From the NCBI RefSeq assembly GCF_001021385.1, contig NZ_CP011773.1:5084001-5148000 (forward strand): a stretch of 64,000 nt of DNA, given 5' to 3'. This stretch comes from Mycobacterium sp. EPa45. GTDB taxonomy: Bacteria; Actinomycetota; Actinomycetes; Mycobacteriales; Mycobacteriaceae. How positions within the stretch are numbered: position 1 is the first letter of the stretch; every line of letters begins with the position of its first letter. This document shows positions 52,844-60,949 of this stretch, one piece after another. The notes below the pieces were generated by a model. The model worked only from the letters and a program-made list of their open reading frames with translations. It was not told where the DNA came from and searched no databases. The position numbers and the translations under genes were made by a program.

Positions 52844-53767
52844 ATGCGTTCCATCTGGAAAGGCTCGATCGCGTTCGGTCTGGTGAATGTGCCCGTCAAG
52901 GTGTACAGCGCCACCGAAGACCACGATCTGAAGTTCCATCAGGTGCACGCCAAGGACAACGGCCGCATCCGCTACAAGCGCGTGTGCGAGGTGTGCGGCG
53001 AGGTGGTCGAATACCGCGACATCGCCAAGGCCTACGAGTCCGACGACGGCCAGACCGTCATCATCACCGACGAGGACATCGCCACCCTGCCCGAGGAACG
53101 CAGCCACGAGATCGAGGTGGTCGAGTTCGTCGCCGCCAGCGAGCTCGACCCGCTGATGTACGACCGCAGTTATTTCCTGGAGCCCGACGGCAAGTCGTCG
53201 AAGTCCTATGTGCTGCTGGCCAAAACGCTTGCCGACACCGATCGGGTCGCGATCGTGCACTTCGCGCTGCGCAACAAGACCAGGCTCGCCGCGCTGCGGG
53301 TCAAAGACTTCTCCAAGCGGGACGTCATGGTCATCCACACGCTGCTGTGGCCCGACGAGATCCGTGACCCCGACTTCCCGGTGCTCGACAAAGAGGTGGA
53401 GATCAAGCCCGCCGAGCTGAAGATGGCCGGCCAGGTCGTCGAGTCGATGGCCGACGACTTCCGCCCCGACGAGTTCCGCGACACCTATCAGGAGCAGCTC
53501 AAGGAGCTCGTCGCGGCCAAGCTCGAAGGCGGCGAGGCATTCACCACCGAGGAGCAGCCGGCCGAGCTCGACGAGACCGAAGACGTCTCCGACCTGCTGG
53601 CCAAGCTCGAAGCCAGCGTCAAACGCCGCCGCGGGGAATCCAGCGACAGCGACGGTGACGGCGAGGCCAAGAAGGCCCCGGCGAAGAAAGCCGCCGCCAA
53701 GAAGGCGCCCGCCAAAAAGACCGCCGCCAAGAAAGCTCCGGCGAAGAAAGCCGCCAAGAAGTCCTGA
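52844..53767 (+). CDS. ku: Non-homologous end-joining protein Ku
   Basis: This 307-residue homodimeric DNA-end binder recruits LigD. MRSIWKGSIAFGLVNVPVKVY is the conserved start, with the beta-barrel core to about residue 250. The C-terminal tail carries a Lys/Ala/Pro repeat (KKAPAKKAAAKK and copies) that resembles a histone H1-like tail. Such an extension is found in several environmental mycobacteria and aids DNA binding and threading. The gene is 36 bp after the small secreted gene and near divergent ligD, the usual pair. Confidence 0.96.
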   Translation: MRSIWKGSIAFGLVNVPVKVYSATEDHDLKFHQVHAKDNGRIRYKRVCEVCGEVVEYRDIAKAYESDDGQTVIITDEDIATLPEERSHEIEVVEFVAASELDPLMYDRSYFLEPDGKSSKSYVLLAKTLADTDRVAIVHFALRNKTRLAALRVKDFSKRDVMVIHTLLWPDEIRDPDFPVLDKEVEIKPAELKMAGQVVESMADDFRPDEFRDTYQEQLKELVAAKLEGGEAFTTEEQPAELDETEDVSDLLAKLEASVKRRRGESSDSDGDGEAKKAPAKKAAAKKAPAKKTAAKKAPAKKAAKKS

Positions 53768-53811
53768 CCTTCCGGTGAATTTTCGCCGATTCTTGGAACT
53801 CGGCACCAAAG

Positions 53812-53825
53812 TAGAACGTGTTTCA
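53812..53825 (+). promoter_or_regulatory. KstR box upstream of the SDR operon
   Basis: TAGAACGTGTTTCA matches TnnAACnnGTTnnA at all 8 fixed positions. It lies 74 bp before the GTG at 53900 and 44 bp after the ku stop. Confidence 0.6.
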
Positions 53826-53899
53826 GTTACGTTCCGAATTCAGCGCCGTTGACCGTCGCGGTCTTGTTACGGTGTTCGCCGACAAGGGAAGAGGGACAC

Positions 53900-54691
53900 G
53901 TGATACTCGACAAGTTCAGACTTGACGGGCAAGTTGCAGTGGTCACCGGCGCCGGCCGCGGCCTGGGAGCGGCGATCGCCGTCGCATTCGCCGAAGTCGG
54001 CGCCGACGTCGTCATCGGCTCGCGCACCCAATCCGAATTGGAGTCGGTCGCCCAGCAGATCGAGGCGGTAGGCCGTCGCGCCCACATCGTCGTCGGTGAC
54101 CTCGCCCATCCGGAGACGACGGCCGAGCTGGCCGGCACCGCCGTCGAGGCGTTCGGCAAGCTCGACATCGTCGTCAATAACGTCGGCGGCACAATGCCCA
54201 ACGCCCTGCTCAACACCAGCGTCAAGGACATGAAGGACGCCTTCACGTTCAACGTCCTGACCGCACACGCCCTCACACTGGCGGCCGTGCCGTTGATGAT
54301 CGAACATTCCGGTGGCGGCAACATCATCAACATCACCTCGACGATGGGCCGACTGGCCGGGCGCGGATTCGCCGCTTACAGCACCGCCAAAGCCGCCCTG
54401 GCGCACTACACCCGGCTGACTGCGCTGGACCTCTGCCCCAAGGTCCGGGTGAACGCCATCGCACCGGGCTCCATCCTCACCTCGGCACTGGAGATTGTCG
54501 CGTCCAACGACGCACTGCGCGACCCGATGGAGCAGGCGACGCCCATGAAGCGACTTGGCGATCCGCTCGACATCGCCGCGGCCGCCGTCTATCTCGCCTC
54601 ACCCGCCGCGAGTTACCTCACCGGCAAGATGATCGAGGTCGACGGCGGCCTCATCGTGCCGAACCTCGACCTTCCCATCCCGGACCTCTAA
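53900..54691 (+). CDS. Short-chain dehydrogenase/reductase (Rv0927c-like)
   Basis: The 263-residue classical SDR starts at GTG 53900 after [29 protein letters not shown] is the cofactor loop and NNVGGT the NNAG-equivalent. Catalytic Ser is in [11 protein letters not shown], and the YxxxK is in [11 protein letters not shown]. The length equals that recalled for Rv0927c. The following Rv0926c-like gene starts 9 bp downstream, so the two form an operon. A perfect KstR-type box before it suggests sterol-responsive control; the substrate is unknown. Confidence 0.87.
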   Translation: MILDKFRLDGQVAVVTGAGRGLGAAIAVAFAEVGADVVIGSRTQSELESVAQQIEAVGRRAHIVVGDLAHPETTAELAGTAVEAFGKLDIVVNNVGGTMPNALLNTSVKDMKDAFTFNVLTAHALTLAAVPLMIEHSGGGNIINITSTMGRLAGRGFAAYSTAKAALAHYTRLTALDLCPKVRVNAIAPGSILTSALEIVASNDALRDPMEQATPMKRLGDPLDIAAAAVYLASPAASYLTGKMIEVDGGLIVPNLDLPIPDL

Positions 54692-54700
54692 GGAGCGCTC

Positions 54701-55774
54701 ATGGCCATCCGCGTCGCCCAAGTCGGCACCGGCAATGTCGGTGTCCACGCGCTCAAGGCGCTGATCACCAACCCGGCGTTCGAACTGATCGGGGTCTGGG
54801 TCTCCTCGGATTCCAAGGCAGGCAGGGACGCCGCCGAACTGGCCGGGCTCGCCGACCCCACCGGCGTCACCGCGACCACCGATCTGGACGCGATCCTGTC
54901 GGCCAAGCCGGATGCGATCGTCTACAACGCGCTGGCCGACAACCGGCTGCCCGAGGCGCTGGAGGACTACCGGCGCATCCTGGCCGCCGGTATCAACGTC
55001 GTCGGCAGCGGCCCGGTCTTCCTGCAGTGGCCGTGGGAGGTGATTCCCGACGAGATGATCACGCCGCTGGAAGATGCTGCCCAACAAGGTAATTCGACCC
55101 TCTTCGTCAACGGGATCGACCCGGGATTCGCCAACGACCTGCTGCCGCTGGCGCTGGCGGGCACCTGCCAGAGCATCGAGCAGATCCGCTGCATGGAGAT
55201 CCTCGACTACGCCACCTACGACAGCGCCACGGTGATGTTCGACGTCATGGGCTTCGGCAAGCCACTCGACGACATCCCGATGTTGCTGCAGCCCGGCGTG
55301 CTGAGCCTGGCCTGGGGCTCGGTGATCCGCCAGATCGCGGCCGGGCTCGGTGTCGAGCTCGACGGCATCGAAGACATGTACGTGCGCCAGCCTGCGCCCG
55401 AGGACATCGAGATCGCCGCCGGCACAATCGCCAAGGGCACGGCCGCGGGGCTGCGCTTCGAGGTGATCGGCTTGGTCGACGGCGCACCGGCGATCGTCCT
55501 CGAGCACGTCACCCGGCTCCGCGAAGACCTCTATCCGGAGTGGCCGCAGCCGGCCCAGCCCGGCGGCAACTACCGCATCGAGATCACCGGCGAACCGTCC
55601 TACGCCGTGGACGTGTGCCTGGGCTCGCCGAACGGCGACCACAACCACGCCGGGTTGGTGGCCACCGCGATGCGCCTTGTCAACGCGATCCCGTCAGTGG
55701 TGGCGGCACCGGCCGGCATCTGCACCACCATCGACTTGCCGCTCGTCACCGGCAAAGGGCTGTACGCTCCCTAG
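54701..55774 (+). CDS. NAD(P)-dependent DapB-fold oxidoreductase (Rv0926c-like)
   Basis: The 357-residue protein starts MAIRVAQVGTGNVGVHALKAL. The GTGNVG Rossmann loop and VYNALADNRLPEAL match the dihydrodipicolinate-reductase-like N-terminal domain. The C-terminal part (FVNGIDPGFANDLLPLALA) is specific to a mycobacterial family with many paralogues. AAGGAGCGC lies just before the ATG at 54701. It is co-transcribed with the SDR at 53900. It is not the lysine-pathway DapB; its substrate is unknown. The next gene begins 28 bp after its stop. Confidence 0.86.
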   Translation: MAIRVAQVGTGNVGVHALKALITNPAFELIGVWVSSDSKAGRDAAELAGLADPTGVTATTDLDAILSAKPDAIVYNALADNRLPEALEDYRRILAAGINVVGSGPVFLQWPWEVIPDEMITPLEDAAQQGNSTLFVNGIDPGFANDLLPLALAGTCQSIEQIRCMEILDYATYDSATVMFDVMGFGKPLDDIPMLLQPGVLSLAWGSVIRQIAAGLGVELDGIEDMYVRQPAPEDIEIAAGTIAKGTAAGLRFEVIGLVDGAPAIVLEHVTRLREDLYPEWPQPAQPGGNYRIEITGEPSYAVDVCLGSPNGDHNHAGLVATAMRLVNAIPSVVAAPAGICTTIDLPLVTGKGLYAP

Positions 55775-55802
55775 TTAGGGAACTGCCAGGAAAGGAATGT
55801 AA

Positions 55803-56138
55803 ATGCGGCAAAGGCTGCGCTACGTCTTTCCGATCATCACCGCGGCCGGTGTGGCTGCCGGCGCGCTTGCGCCGACCGTGTCCGCTGACACGACGTTGAT
55901 CAACCCGACGATTCCCAGCTGCGTCGACACTGGCGGCAGCACGGTCATCGGTGGCCAGACCACCGAGTGCGCCACGCCCGGCAACGTGCAACTCAACTCG
56001 ACCCCCGAGGTCCCCGAGGATTTCGCCTACCCCTGGGGCGACGAGTTCTACGGTCCTGCACTGATTTTCGGTGGCCCCGGCCCCGTCGACCACGGCGGTG
56101 GCGGAGGTGGCGGCGGCCACGGCGGCGGAGGCCGCTGA
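55803..56138 (+). CDS. Small secreted Gly-rich protein, Cys pair (111 aa)
   Basis: From ATG 55803 (AGGAAAGGA upstream) a signal peptide (MRQRLRYVFPIITAAGVAAG) is cleaved near residue 28 (VSA-DT). The mature protein has two cysteines in PSCVDTGGST and TTECATPGN, a short acidic part and a Gly/His-rich end (VDHGGGGGGGGHGGGG). The motif C-x-DxGxST...xCxTPG is shared with the next gene, so the pair are tandem relatives. Function unknown; the His/Gly tail could bind metal. Confidence 0.72.
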   Translation: MRQRLRYVFPIITAAGVAAGALAPTVSADTTLINPTIPSCVDTGGSTVIGGQTTECATPGNVQLNSTPEVPEDFAYPWGDEFYGPALIFGGPGPVDHGGGGGGGGHGGGGR

Positions 56139-56170
56139 CTTTTTCTCACACGGCCACGAAGGAGGCCACC

Positions 56171-56413
56171 ATGCGTACCAAGATTGTTCTTGGCGCTCCC
56201 CTACTTATCGCGGTTGTGAGTGCGGTCCTGGCCGTCCCGGCGGCCGCCCGCCCGGCCCAGTGCACGGACACCGGCCCCAGCACCACTGTCTGCGAAACTC
56301 CCGGACACGCAGCGATCGTCACGTCGCCGAACCCGGCGTTGCAGAATCCGCTGGCCGGCTGGGGCTGGGGTGGGGTCGGAATCGGTCTGGGCGGGATCTT
56401 CATCGGTTTCTGA
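56171..56413 (+). CDS. Small secreted protein, paralogue of upstream gene (80 aa)
   Basis: From ATG 56171 after GAAGGAGG, a signal peptide (MRTKIVLGAPLLIAVVSAVL) is cleaved near AAA-RP. The mature 50 residues contain CTDTGPSTTVCETPGHAA, the same Cys-DxG-ST-Cys-TPG motif as the preceding gene, and end in a Gly/Trp-rich segment (LAGWGWGGVGIGLGG). A tandem duplication of an ancestral exported protein is likely. No family name is known to me. Confidence 0.72.
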   Translation: MRTKIVLGAPLLIAVVSAVLAVPAAARPAQCTDTGPSTTVCETPGHAAIVTSPNPALQNPLAGWGWGGVGIGLGGIFIGF

Positions 56414-56425
56414 CGAGCCGTTTCG

Positions 56426-56436
56426 GTTACCCTAAC
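56426..56436. promoter_or_regulatory. Possible metal-regulator site before mntH
   Basis: GTTACCCTAAC is an 11-bp inverted repeat (GTTA-ccc-TAAC) 37 bp upstream of the mntH TTG. Mycobacterial MntR operators contain CCTAA-type half sites as far as I recall. The match is partial. Confidence 0.25.
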
Positions 56437-56472
56437 TTTTCAGTTTGAGGCACCGGATAGAAAGCTCGGCGA

Positions 56473-57696
56473 TTGGCACAGGTGACGCGCGCCCGTAGCG
56501 CAGGTTGGTATCTGCTCGGTCCGGCCTTTGTCGCGGCGATCGCGTACGTCGACCCGGGCAACGTCGCGGCCAACATCAGCGCCGGCGCACAGTTCGGCTT
56601 CTTGCTGGTCTGGGTGATCGTCATGGCCAACGTGATGGCCGGATTGGTCCAATACCTGTCGGCCAAACTGGGCCTGGTCACCGGGCGGAGCCTGCCCGAG
56701 GCCGTGCGGGACCACACCCGCACGCCGACCCGGATCGGGTATTGGCTGCAGGCCGAGCTGGTCGCTATCGCCACTGATCTCGCCGAGGTGGTCGGTGGTG
56801 CCATCGCGCTGCGGCTGCTGTTCGGCCTGCCGTTCCTGCTCGGTGGCGCGATCACCGGGGTCGTGTCGCTGATCCTCCTGGCCGTGCAAGATCGGCGTGG
56901 GCAGCAGGTGTTCGAGCGAGTCATCACGGGTCTGCTCATGGTCATCGCGATCGGCTTCCTGTCCAGCCTCTTCGTGCGGACGCCACCCGTCGCCGAGGTT
57001 CTGGGCGGGCTGCTGCCCCGCTTCGACGGCCCGGAGAGTGTCCTGTTGGCCACCGCCATGCTCGGCGCGACCGTGATGCCTCACGCGGTCTACCTCCATT
57101 CGGGGCTCGCCCGCGACCGGCACGGGCATCCCGAGGCGGGGCCACCGCGCGCCCGGTTGTTGCGGATCACCCGATGGGACGTCGGCATCGCCATGCTCGT
57201 GGCGGGTGCGGTCAACATGTCGATGTTGCTGATCGCGGCGACCAACCTGCAGGGCCGCGACGACACCGACTCGATCGAGGGGGCCCACGCCGCCGTTCGC
57301 GACGCGCTAGGTCCAACTGTCGCAATGCTTTTCGCGATCGGTCTACTGGCCTCCGGTCTGGCGTCGACGTCGGTTGGGGCGTATGCCGGTGCGATGATCA
57401 TGCAGGGGCTGTTGCACAAGACCTTCCCGCTGCTGGTGCGCCGGCTGGTCACGCTGATCCCCGCACTCGTGGTGCTCGGCACCGGTATCGATCCCAGCCG
57501 CGCGCTGGTCATGTCGCAAGTCGTGCTGTCGTTCGGGATCCCGTTCGCACTGATCCCGCTGATCCGCCTGACCAGCAAATCGGAGCTGATGGGCGCCGAC
57601 GTCAACAGCGCAGTGACCACGGCATGCGGCTGGACGGTGGCCGGAGTGATTACGCTGCTGAACGTGGTACTGATTTATTTCACGCTCGCCCACTGA
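56473..57696 (+). CDS. mntH: Nramp-family divalent metal transporter MntH
   Basis: This 407-residue proton-coupled Mn2+/Fe2+ importer has about 11 membrane helices. The helix 1 metal motif is DPGN at residues 27-30, and GATVMPHAVYLHS is the helix 6 metal/proton motif. It starts at TTG 56473 (MAQVTRARSAGWYLLGP); the Shine-Dalgarno is weak (GATAGAAAG). From memory it matches Rv0924c. The gene at 57698 begins 1 bp after its stop. Confidence 0.93.
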   Translation: MAQVTRARSAGWYLLGPAFVAAIAYVDPGNVAANISAGAQFGFLLVWVIVMANVMAGLVQYLSAKLGLVTGRSLPEAVRDHTRTPTRIGYWLQAELVAIATDLAEVVGGAIALRLLFGLPFLLGGAITGVVSLILLAVQDRRGQQVFERVITGLLMVIAIGFLSSLFVRTPPVAEVLGGLLPRFDGPESVLLATAMLGATVMPHAVYLHSGLARDRHGHPEAGPPRARLLRITRWDVGIAMLVAGAVNMSMLLIAATNLQGRDDTDSIEGAHAAVRDALGPTVAMLFAIGLLASGLASTSVGAYAGAMIMQGLLHKTFPLLVRRLVTLIPALVVLGTGIDPSRALVMSQVVLSFGIPFALIPLIRLTSKSELMGADVNSAVTTACGWTVAGVITLLNVVLIYFTLAH

Positions 57697-57697
57697 C

Positions 57698-58756
57698 ATG
57701 CGGCACCCGTATTTCGCCTACGGGTCGAACCTGTGTGTGCAGCAGATGGCCCGGCGTTGTCCCGAAGCCGCCGACCCCCGACCGGCGACTCTGGCAGACC
57801 ATGACTGGCTGATCAACGAGCGGGGCGTCGCGACGGTCGAACCTTTCGCGGGCAGCGAAGTACACGGAGTGCTGTGGTGGCTGAGCGATCACGACCTGGC
57901 CACCCTGGACAGCGCCGAGGGCGTGCCGGTGCGCTACCGCCGCGACCGGCTGACCGTGCACACCGCCGACGGACCCGCCCCGGCCTGGGTGTATATCGAC
58001 CACCGCACCGAACCCGGTCCGCCCCGGCCCGGGTATCTGGAGCGCATCATCGACGGCGCCCTGCACCATGGCCTGCCGCAGCGCTGGGTGGACTTCCTGC
58101 GCCGCTGGGATCCCGCGAACTGGCCGCGGCCGCGGTCATCGAATAAGTCCGGCCCGCAGACACTTTCGGAACTGCTCGCCGATCCATCGGTTGCCGAGGT
58201 GAGTCGGCTGCGGTCGCGGTTCGGATTCCTCGCCATTCATGGCGGCGGCCTGGAGCAGATGACCGACGTCATCGCCGAGCGCGCCGCCGACGCCGCGGGC
58301 GCGTCGCTCTATCTGCTGCGCCACCCGAAGGACTATCCGCATCACCTGCCGTCCGCGCGCTATCTCGCCGCCGAATCCGAGCGCCTCGCCAACTTTCTCG
58401 ACCACGTCGAGGTTGCGGTGTCGCTGCACGGCTACGGCCGCATCGGGCGCAGCACCGAGCTGCTGGCCGGCGGCCGCAATCGGGAACTCGCGAGCCACCT
58501 CGCAGGCCATCTCGAAGTGCCCGGGTACCGGGTCGTCACCGAGCTCGATGCCATCCCGGCCGAATTGCGCGGCCTGCATCCCGACAACCCGGTCAACCGG
58601 ATGCGCGGCGGCGGCACACAACTGGAACTGCCGACACGGGTGCGGGGCGTGAGCCCGCGCAGTCAGCCGCCGAATGCCGACGACGGCCTGTCCCCGGTCA
58701 CGTCGGCGTTGGTGCAGGGTCTGGTCGCGGCGGCGCACGCCTGGCCGGGGCCCTGA
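57698..58756 (+). CDS. Fusion: gamma-glutamylcyclotransferase-like + poly-gamma-glutamate hydrolase-like
   Basis: The 352-residue protein, ATG at 57698, has two domains. Residues 1-130 look like an AIG2/GGCT domain: YFAYGSNL at the start and TLDSAEGVPVRYRR later. Residues about 150-345 resemble the DUF867 poly-gamma-glutamate hydrolase (zinc carboxypeptidase-like): FGFLAIHGGGLEQMTD and VAVSLHGYGRIGR hold likely zinc ligands, and LHPDNPVNRMRGGGTQLEL is characteristic. Both domains act on gamma-glutamyl bonds, which fits a joint role. It starts 1 bp after mntH, so they are co-transcribed. Rv0923c-like by position. Confidence 0.8.
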   Translation: MRHPYFAYGSNLCVQQMARRCPEAADPRPATLADHDWLINERGVATVEPFAGSEVHGVLWWLSDHDLATLDSAEGVPVRYRRDRLTVHTADGPAPAWVYIDHRTEPGPPRPGYLERIIDGALHHGLPQRWVDFLRRWDPANWPRPRSSNKSGPQTLSELLADPSVAEVSRLRSRFGFLAIHGGGLEQMTDVIAERAADAAGASLYLLRHPKDYPHHLPSARYLAAESERLANFLDHVEVAVSLHGYGRIGRSTELLAGGRNRELASHLAGHLEVPGYRVVTELDAIPAELRGLHPDNPVNRMRGGGTQLELPTRVRGVSPRSQPPNADDGLSPVTSALVQGLVAAAHAWPGP

Positions 58757-58796
58757 TGCGCACGAATGGCGTCGTCTGCGTCTGTTAAGTCACACC

Positions 58797-58823
58797 CCAT
58801 CCACGGGTCGGCCTGCTCCGAAT
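58797..58823 (+). promoter_or_regulatory. SigK-type promoter of DUF1365-sigK-rskA
   Basis: CCATCC (58797-58802), a 15-bp spacer and CCGAAT (58818-58823) match the published SigK consensus as I recall it, CCATCC-N16/17-CCGAAT, apart from one or two bases of spacing. The -10 ends 7 bp before the GTG at 58831, so the mRNA is probably leaderless. It would make the operon autoregulated. Confidence 0.6.
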
Positions 58824-58830
58824 AACTGGT

Positions 58831-59604
58831 GTGGAACCGACAAGCACCCGCCGCCCGACGACCGCGCTGTACCGGACCCGCATCACGCAGTTACACAGGT
58901 CACCGGTGCACCACCACACCGAGCGCAGCAGCTACAGCTGGTACGTCGACATCGATGACCTGCCCCGCCTGCCCCGCTGGCTGCAGCCGTTCGCCCGCTT
59001 CGAGGCAGAAGACCACTTCCACGGTGCGTCCGGAGACACCCTGCGCCAACGGGTCGACGCAGTGCTGGCCGACCACGGCGTTCACCTACCGGGTGGCCAG
59101 ATCACCGCGCTGCTGTTGCCGCGCGTGCTGGGTCGGGCGTGCAATCCGCTGAGCCTGTTCTGGTGTCACAGCGCCGACGGTGTCCTGCGGTGTGTGCTCG
59201 CCGAGATGCAGCATGGCGGGCGCCAACACGTCCACCTGCTGCCGCCGGGTGAATGCGCGTCGCCGTTGGGCGGAACGGGCGGCCAGTTGGTGATCCGCGC
59301 CCCACAGCCCGACCAGGAGGTGGACCTGCGGATGTCGCTCGTCCACGACCACGAGACCGCACTGGTCGCGACCGTCCGCGGCGCCCGGCGGCCCGCGACC
59401 GTCGGGCAGATTCTGCGGCTGCAGGTGACGGCACCGCTGGCTCCGCAGATGACCGCGTTGAGCATGCGGGTCCACGAATTCGTGTTGCGCATGCGAGGTG
59501 TCCCGGCGATTCCGCGCCCCGCCGAGCAGCCGGAACGGCCGCCGCACACGGTGGCACTCCGCCCCGGCTGGACCGCACAGAAACGCTCGTGGATGCCATC
59601 GTGA
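58831..59604 (+). CDS. DUF1365 family protein (Rv0448c-like)
   Basis: The 257-residue protein starts at GTG 58831. The DUF1365 signature is ALYRTRITQLHRSPVHH, then SYSWYVDIDDLPRLPRWL, with FARFEAEDHFHG and GRACNPLSLFW. In most mycobacteria the gene sits in the order Rv0449c-Rv0448c-ufaA1-Rv0446c-sigK-rskA. Here the oxidase, ufaA1 and Rv0446c genes are missing and it directly precedes sigK. The family is linked to modified fatty acid synthesis; the biochemical role is unknown. Confidence 0.85.
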   Translation: MEPTSTRRPTTALYRTRITQLHRSPVHHHTERSSYSWYVDIDDLPRLPRWLQPFARFEAEDHFHGASGDTLRQRVDAVLADHGVHLPGGQITALLLPRVLGRACNPLSLFWCHSADGVLRCVLAEMQHGGRQHVHLLPPGECASPLGGTGGQLVIRAPQPDQEVDLRMSLVHDHETALVATVRGARRPATVGQILRLQVTAPLAPQMTALSMRVHEFVLRMRGVPAIPRPAEQPERPPHTVALRPGWTAQKRSWMPS

Positions 59605-59657
59605 CATGCGCGGCCACAGGGGCCGTTAGGCTACGCCACGATGCCAGCAACACTTGG

Positions 59658-60221
59658 ATGGCGGCGTTGACGACCGCGGCTGCAGAACTCGACGCCCTGC
59701 TGCGTCGAGTGGCACAGCGCGACGCAGATGCTTTTGCCACTTTTTACGACGCCACCCGCTCGCGGGTGTACGGCCTGGTCACTCGAGTTCTGCGAGACCA
59801 GGGCTACAGCGAAGAGACCACCCAGGACGTCTATCTGCAGGTGTGGCGGACTGCGGAAAGCTACGACCCGGCGTCGGGCAGCGCGGTGGCGTGGCTGCTC
59901 ACCCTGGCGCACCGTCGTGCCGTGGACCGGGTGCGCTCCGAGCAGGCGGCCACCCAGCGCGACTCCCGCTACGGCGCGGCGAGCGTGGAGCCACCGTCGG
60001 ATAACGTCGCCGACGCGGTGATCAGCGAGGATGAACGACGACAGGTGACCGCCTGCCTGGACGGGCTCACCGAAGTGCAGCGCGAGTGCATCGAACTCGC
60101 CTATTACCAAGGAATGACCTACGTGCAGGTCTCGGAGCGGCTGGCCGCCAACCTGGCTACCGTGAAATCGCGGATGCGCGATGCGCTTCGCGGCTTGCGT
60201 AATTGTTTGGGTGTGCGATGA
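59658..60221 (+). CDS. sigK: ECF RNA polymerase sigma factor SigK
   Basis: This 187-residue group 4 sigma factor has the same length as M. tuberculosis SigK. Region 2 (FYDATRSRVYGLVTRVLRD, then DVYLQVWRTAESYD) and region 4 (QRECIELAYYQGMTYVQVSE, and ATVKSRMRDAL) are clear. Cysteines fall at residues 133 and 183, the pair reported to form the redox switch of M. tuberculosis SigK. The ATG at 59658 was chosen on that length and on conservation of ELDALLRRVA. It is 53 bp after the DUF1365 gene and overlaps rskA. Confidence 0.93.
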   Translation: MAALTTAAAELDALLRRVAQRDADAFATFYDATRSRVYGLVTRVLRDQGYSEETTQDVYLQVWRTAESYDPASGSAVAWLLTLAHRRAVDRVRSEQAATQRDSRYGAASVEPPSDNVADAVISEDERRQVTACLDGLTEVQRECIELAYYQGMTYVQVSERLAANLATVKSRMRDALRGLRNCLGVR

Positions 60222-60949
60222 CTGAACCACACGCCAGCGACCTGCTGGAACTGGCCGTGCCGTATGCGCTGCATGCGGTGTCGGACGCTGAGCGCGGCGA
60301 GATCGAGGACCGGCTGGCGCAGCTGGGCCGGACCGACGCCGACGCCTTCTACGACGAGGTGCGGGCCGTCCGCGAGACCATGGCCGTCGTCTCGTCCGTG
60401 AGCGCGAGCGAGCCGCCGGCCGCTCTGCGGGAACGGCTGCTGTCCGCGGTGGCTGCCGACAACGTGCGCAGTCTCCCCGCGGCACAACCTGTTTCGACGG
60501 GCCGGGGCTGGCGGGCCGCGGTGTTGGCGGCCGCGGCCGCGGTGGTGATCGGCCTCGGCGCGGTCGGTGTCGGTATCGCGCTGCGGCCCGAGCCGGCGAA
60601 GGTGTCCACCGCGCAGCAGGTGTTCGGCGCCAAGGACGTACACACCGTCTCCGGCGCGATCCCCGGTGGCGGCACCGCGACGTTGGTCTTCTCCCGCGAG
60701 AAGAACGCCGGCGTGCTGGTGATGAACGATGTGCCGAAACCGGCACCGGGCACGGTCTATCAGATGTGGCTGGTCGGGAACACCGGTGCCACCTCGGCCG
60801 GGACGATGGACGACAACGCGGTGACGCCGTCGACGACGGCGGTGCTGCCCGACCTCGGCAACTCGAAGGCGCTGAAGTTCACCGTCGAACCGGGAACGGG
60901 CTCGACCCAGCCGACCGGCCAGGTCGTCGCCGAACTGCCGTTGGCCTAG
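60218..60949 (+). CDS. rskA: Anti-sigma-K factor RskA
   Basis: The 243-residue protein starts at ATG 60218, overlapping the sigK stop (ATGA). Residues 1-85 form the cytoplasmic anti-sigma domain (LLELAVPYALHAVSDAERGE). A single membrane helix (AAVLAAAAAVVIGLGAVGVG) spans about 95-115. The extracytoplasmic C-terminus has the RskA fold (KNAGVLVMNDVPKPAPGTVY). Regulated proteolysis (Rip1) releases SigK. The final stop overlaps the convergent ligase gene by 4 bp. Confidence 0.93.
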   Translation: MTEPHASDLLELAVPYALHAVSDAERGEIEDRLAQLGRTDADAFYDEVRAVRETMAVVSSVSASEPPAALRERLLSAVAADNVRSLPAAQPVSTGRGWRAAVLAAAAAVVIGLGAVGVGIALRPEPAKVSTAQQVFGAKDVHTVSGAIPGGGTATLVFSREKNAGVLVMNDVPKPAPGTVYQMWLVGNTGATSAGTMDDNAVTPSTTAVLPDLGNSKALKFTVEPGTGSTQPTGQVVAELPLA

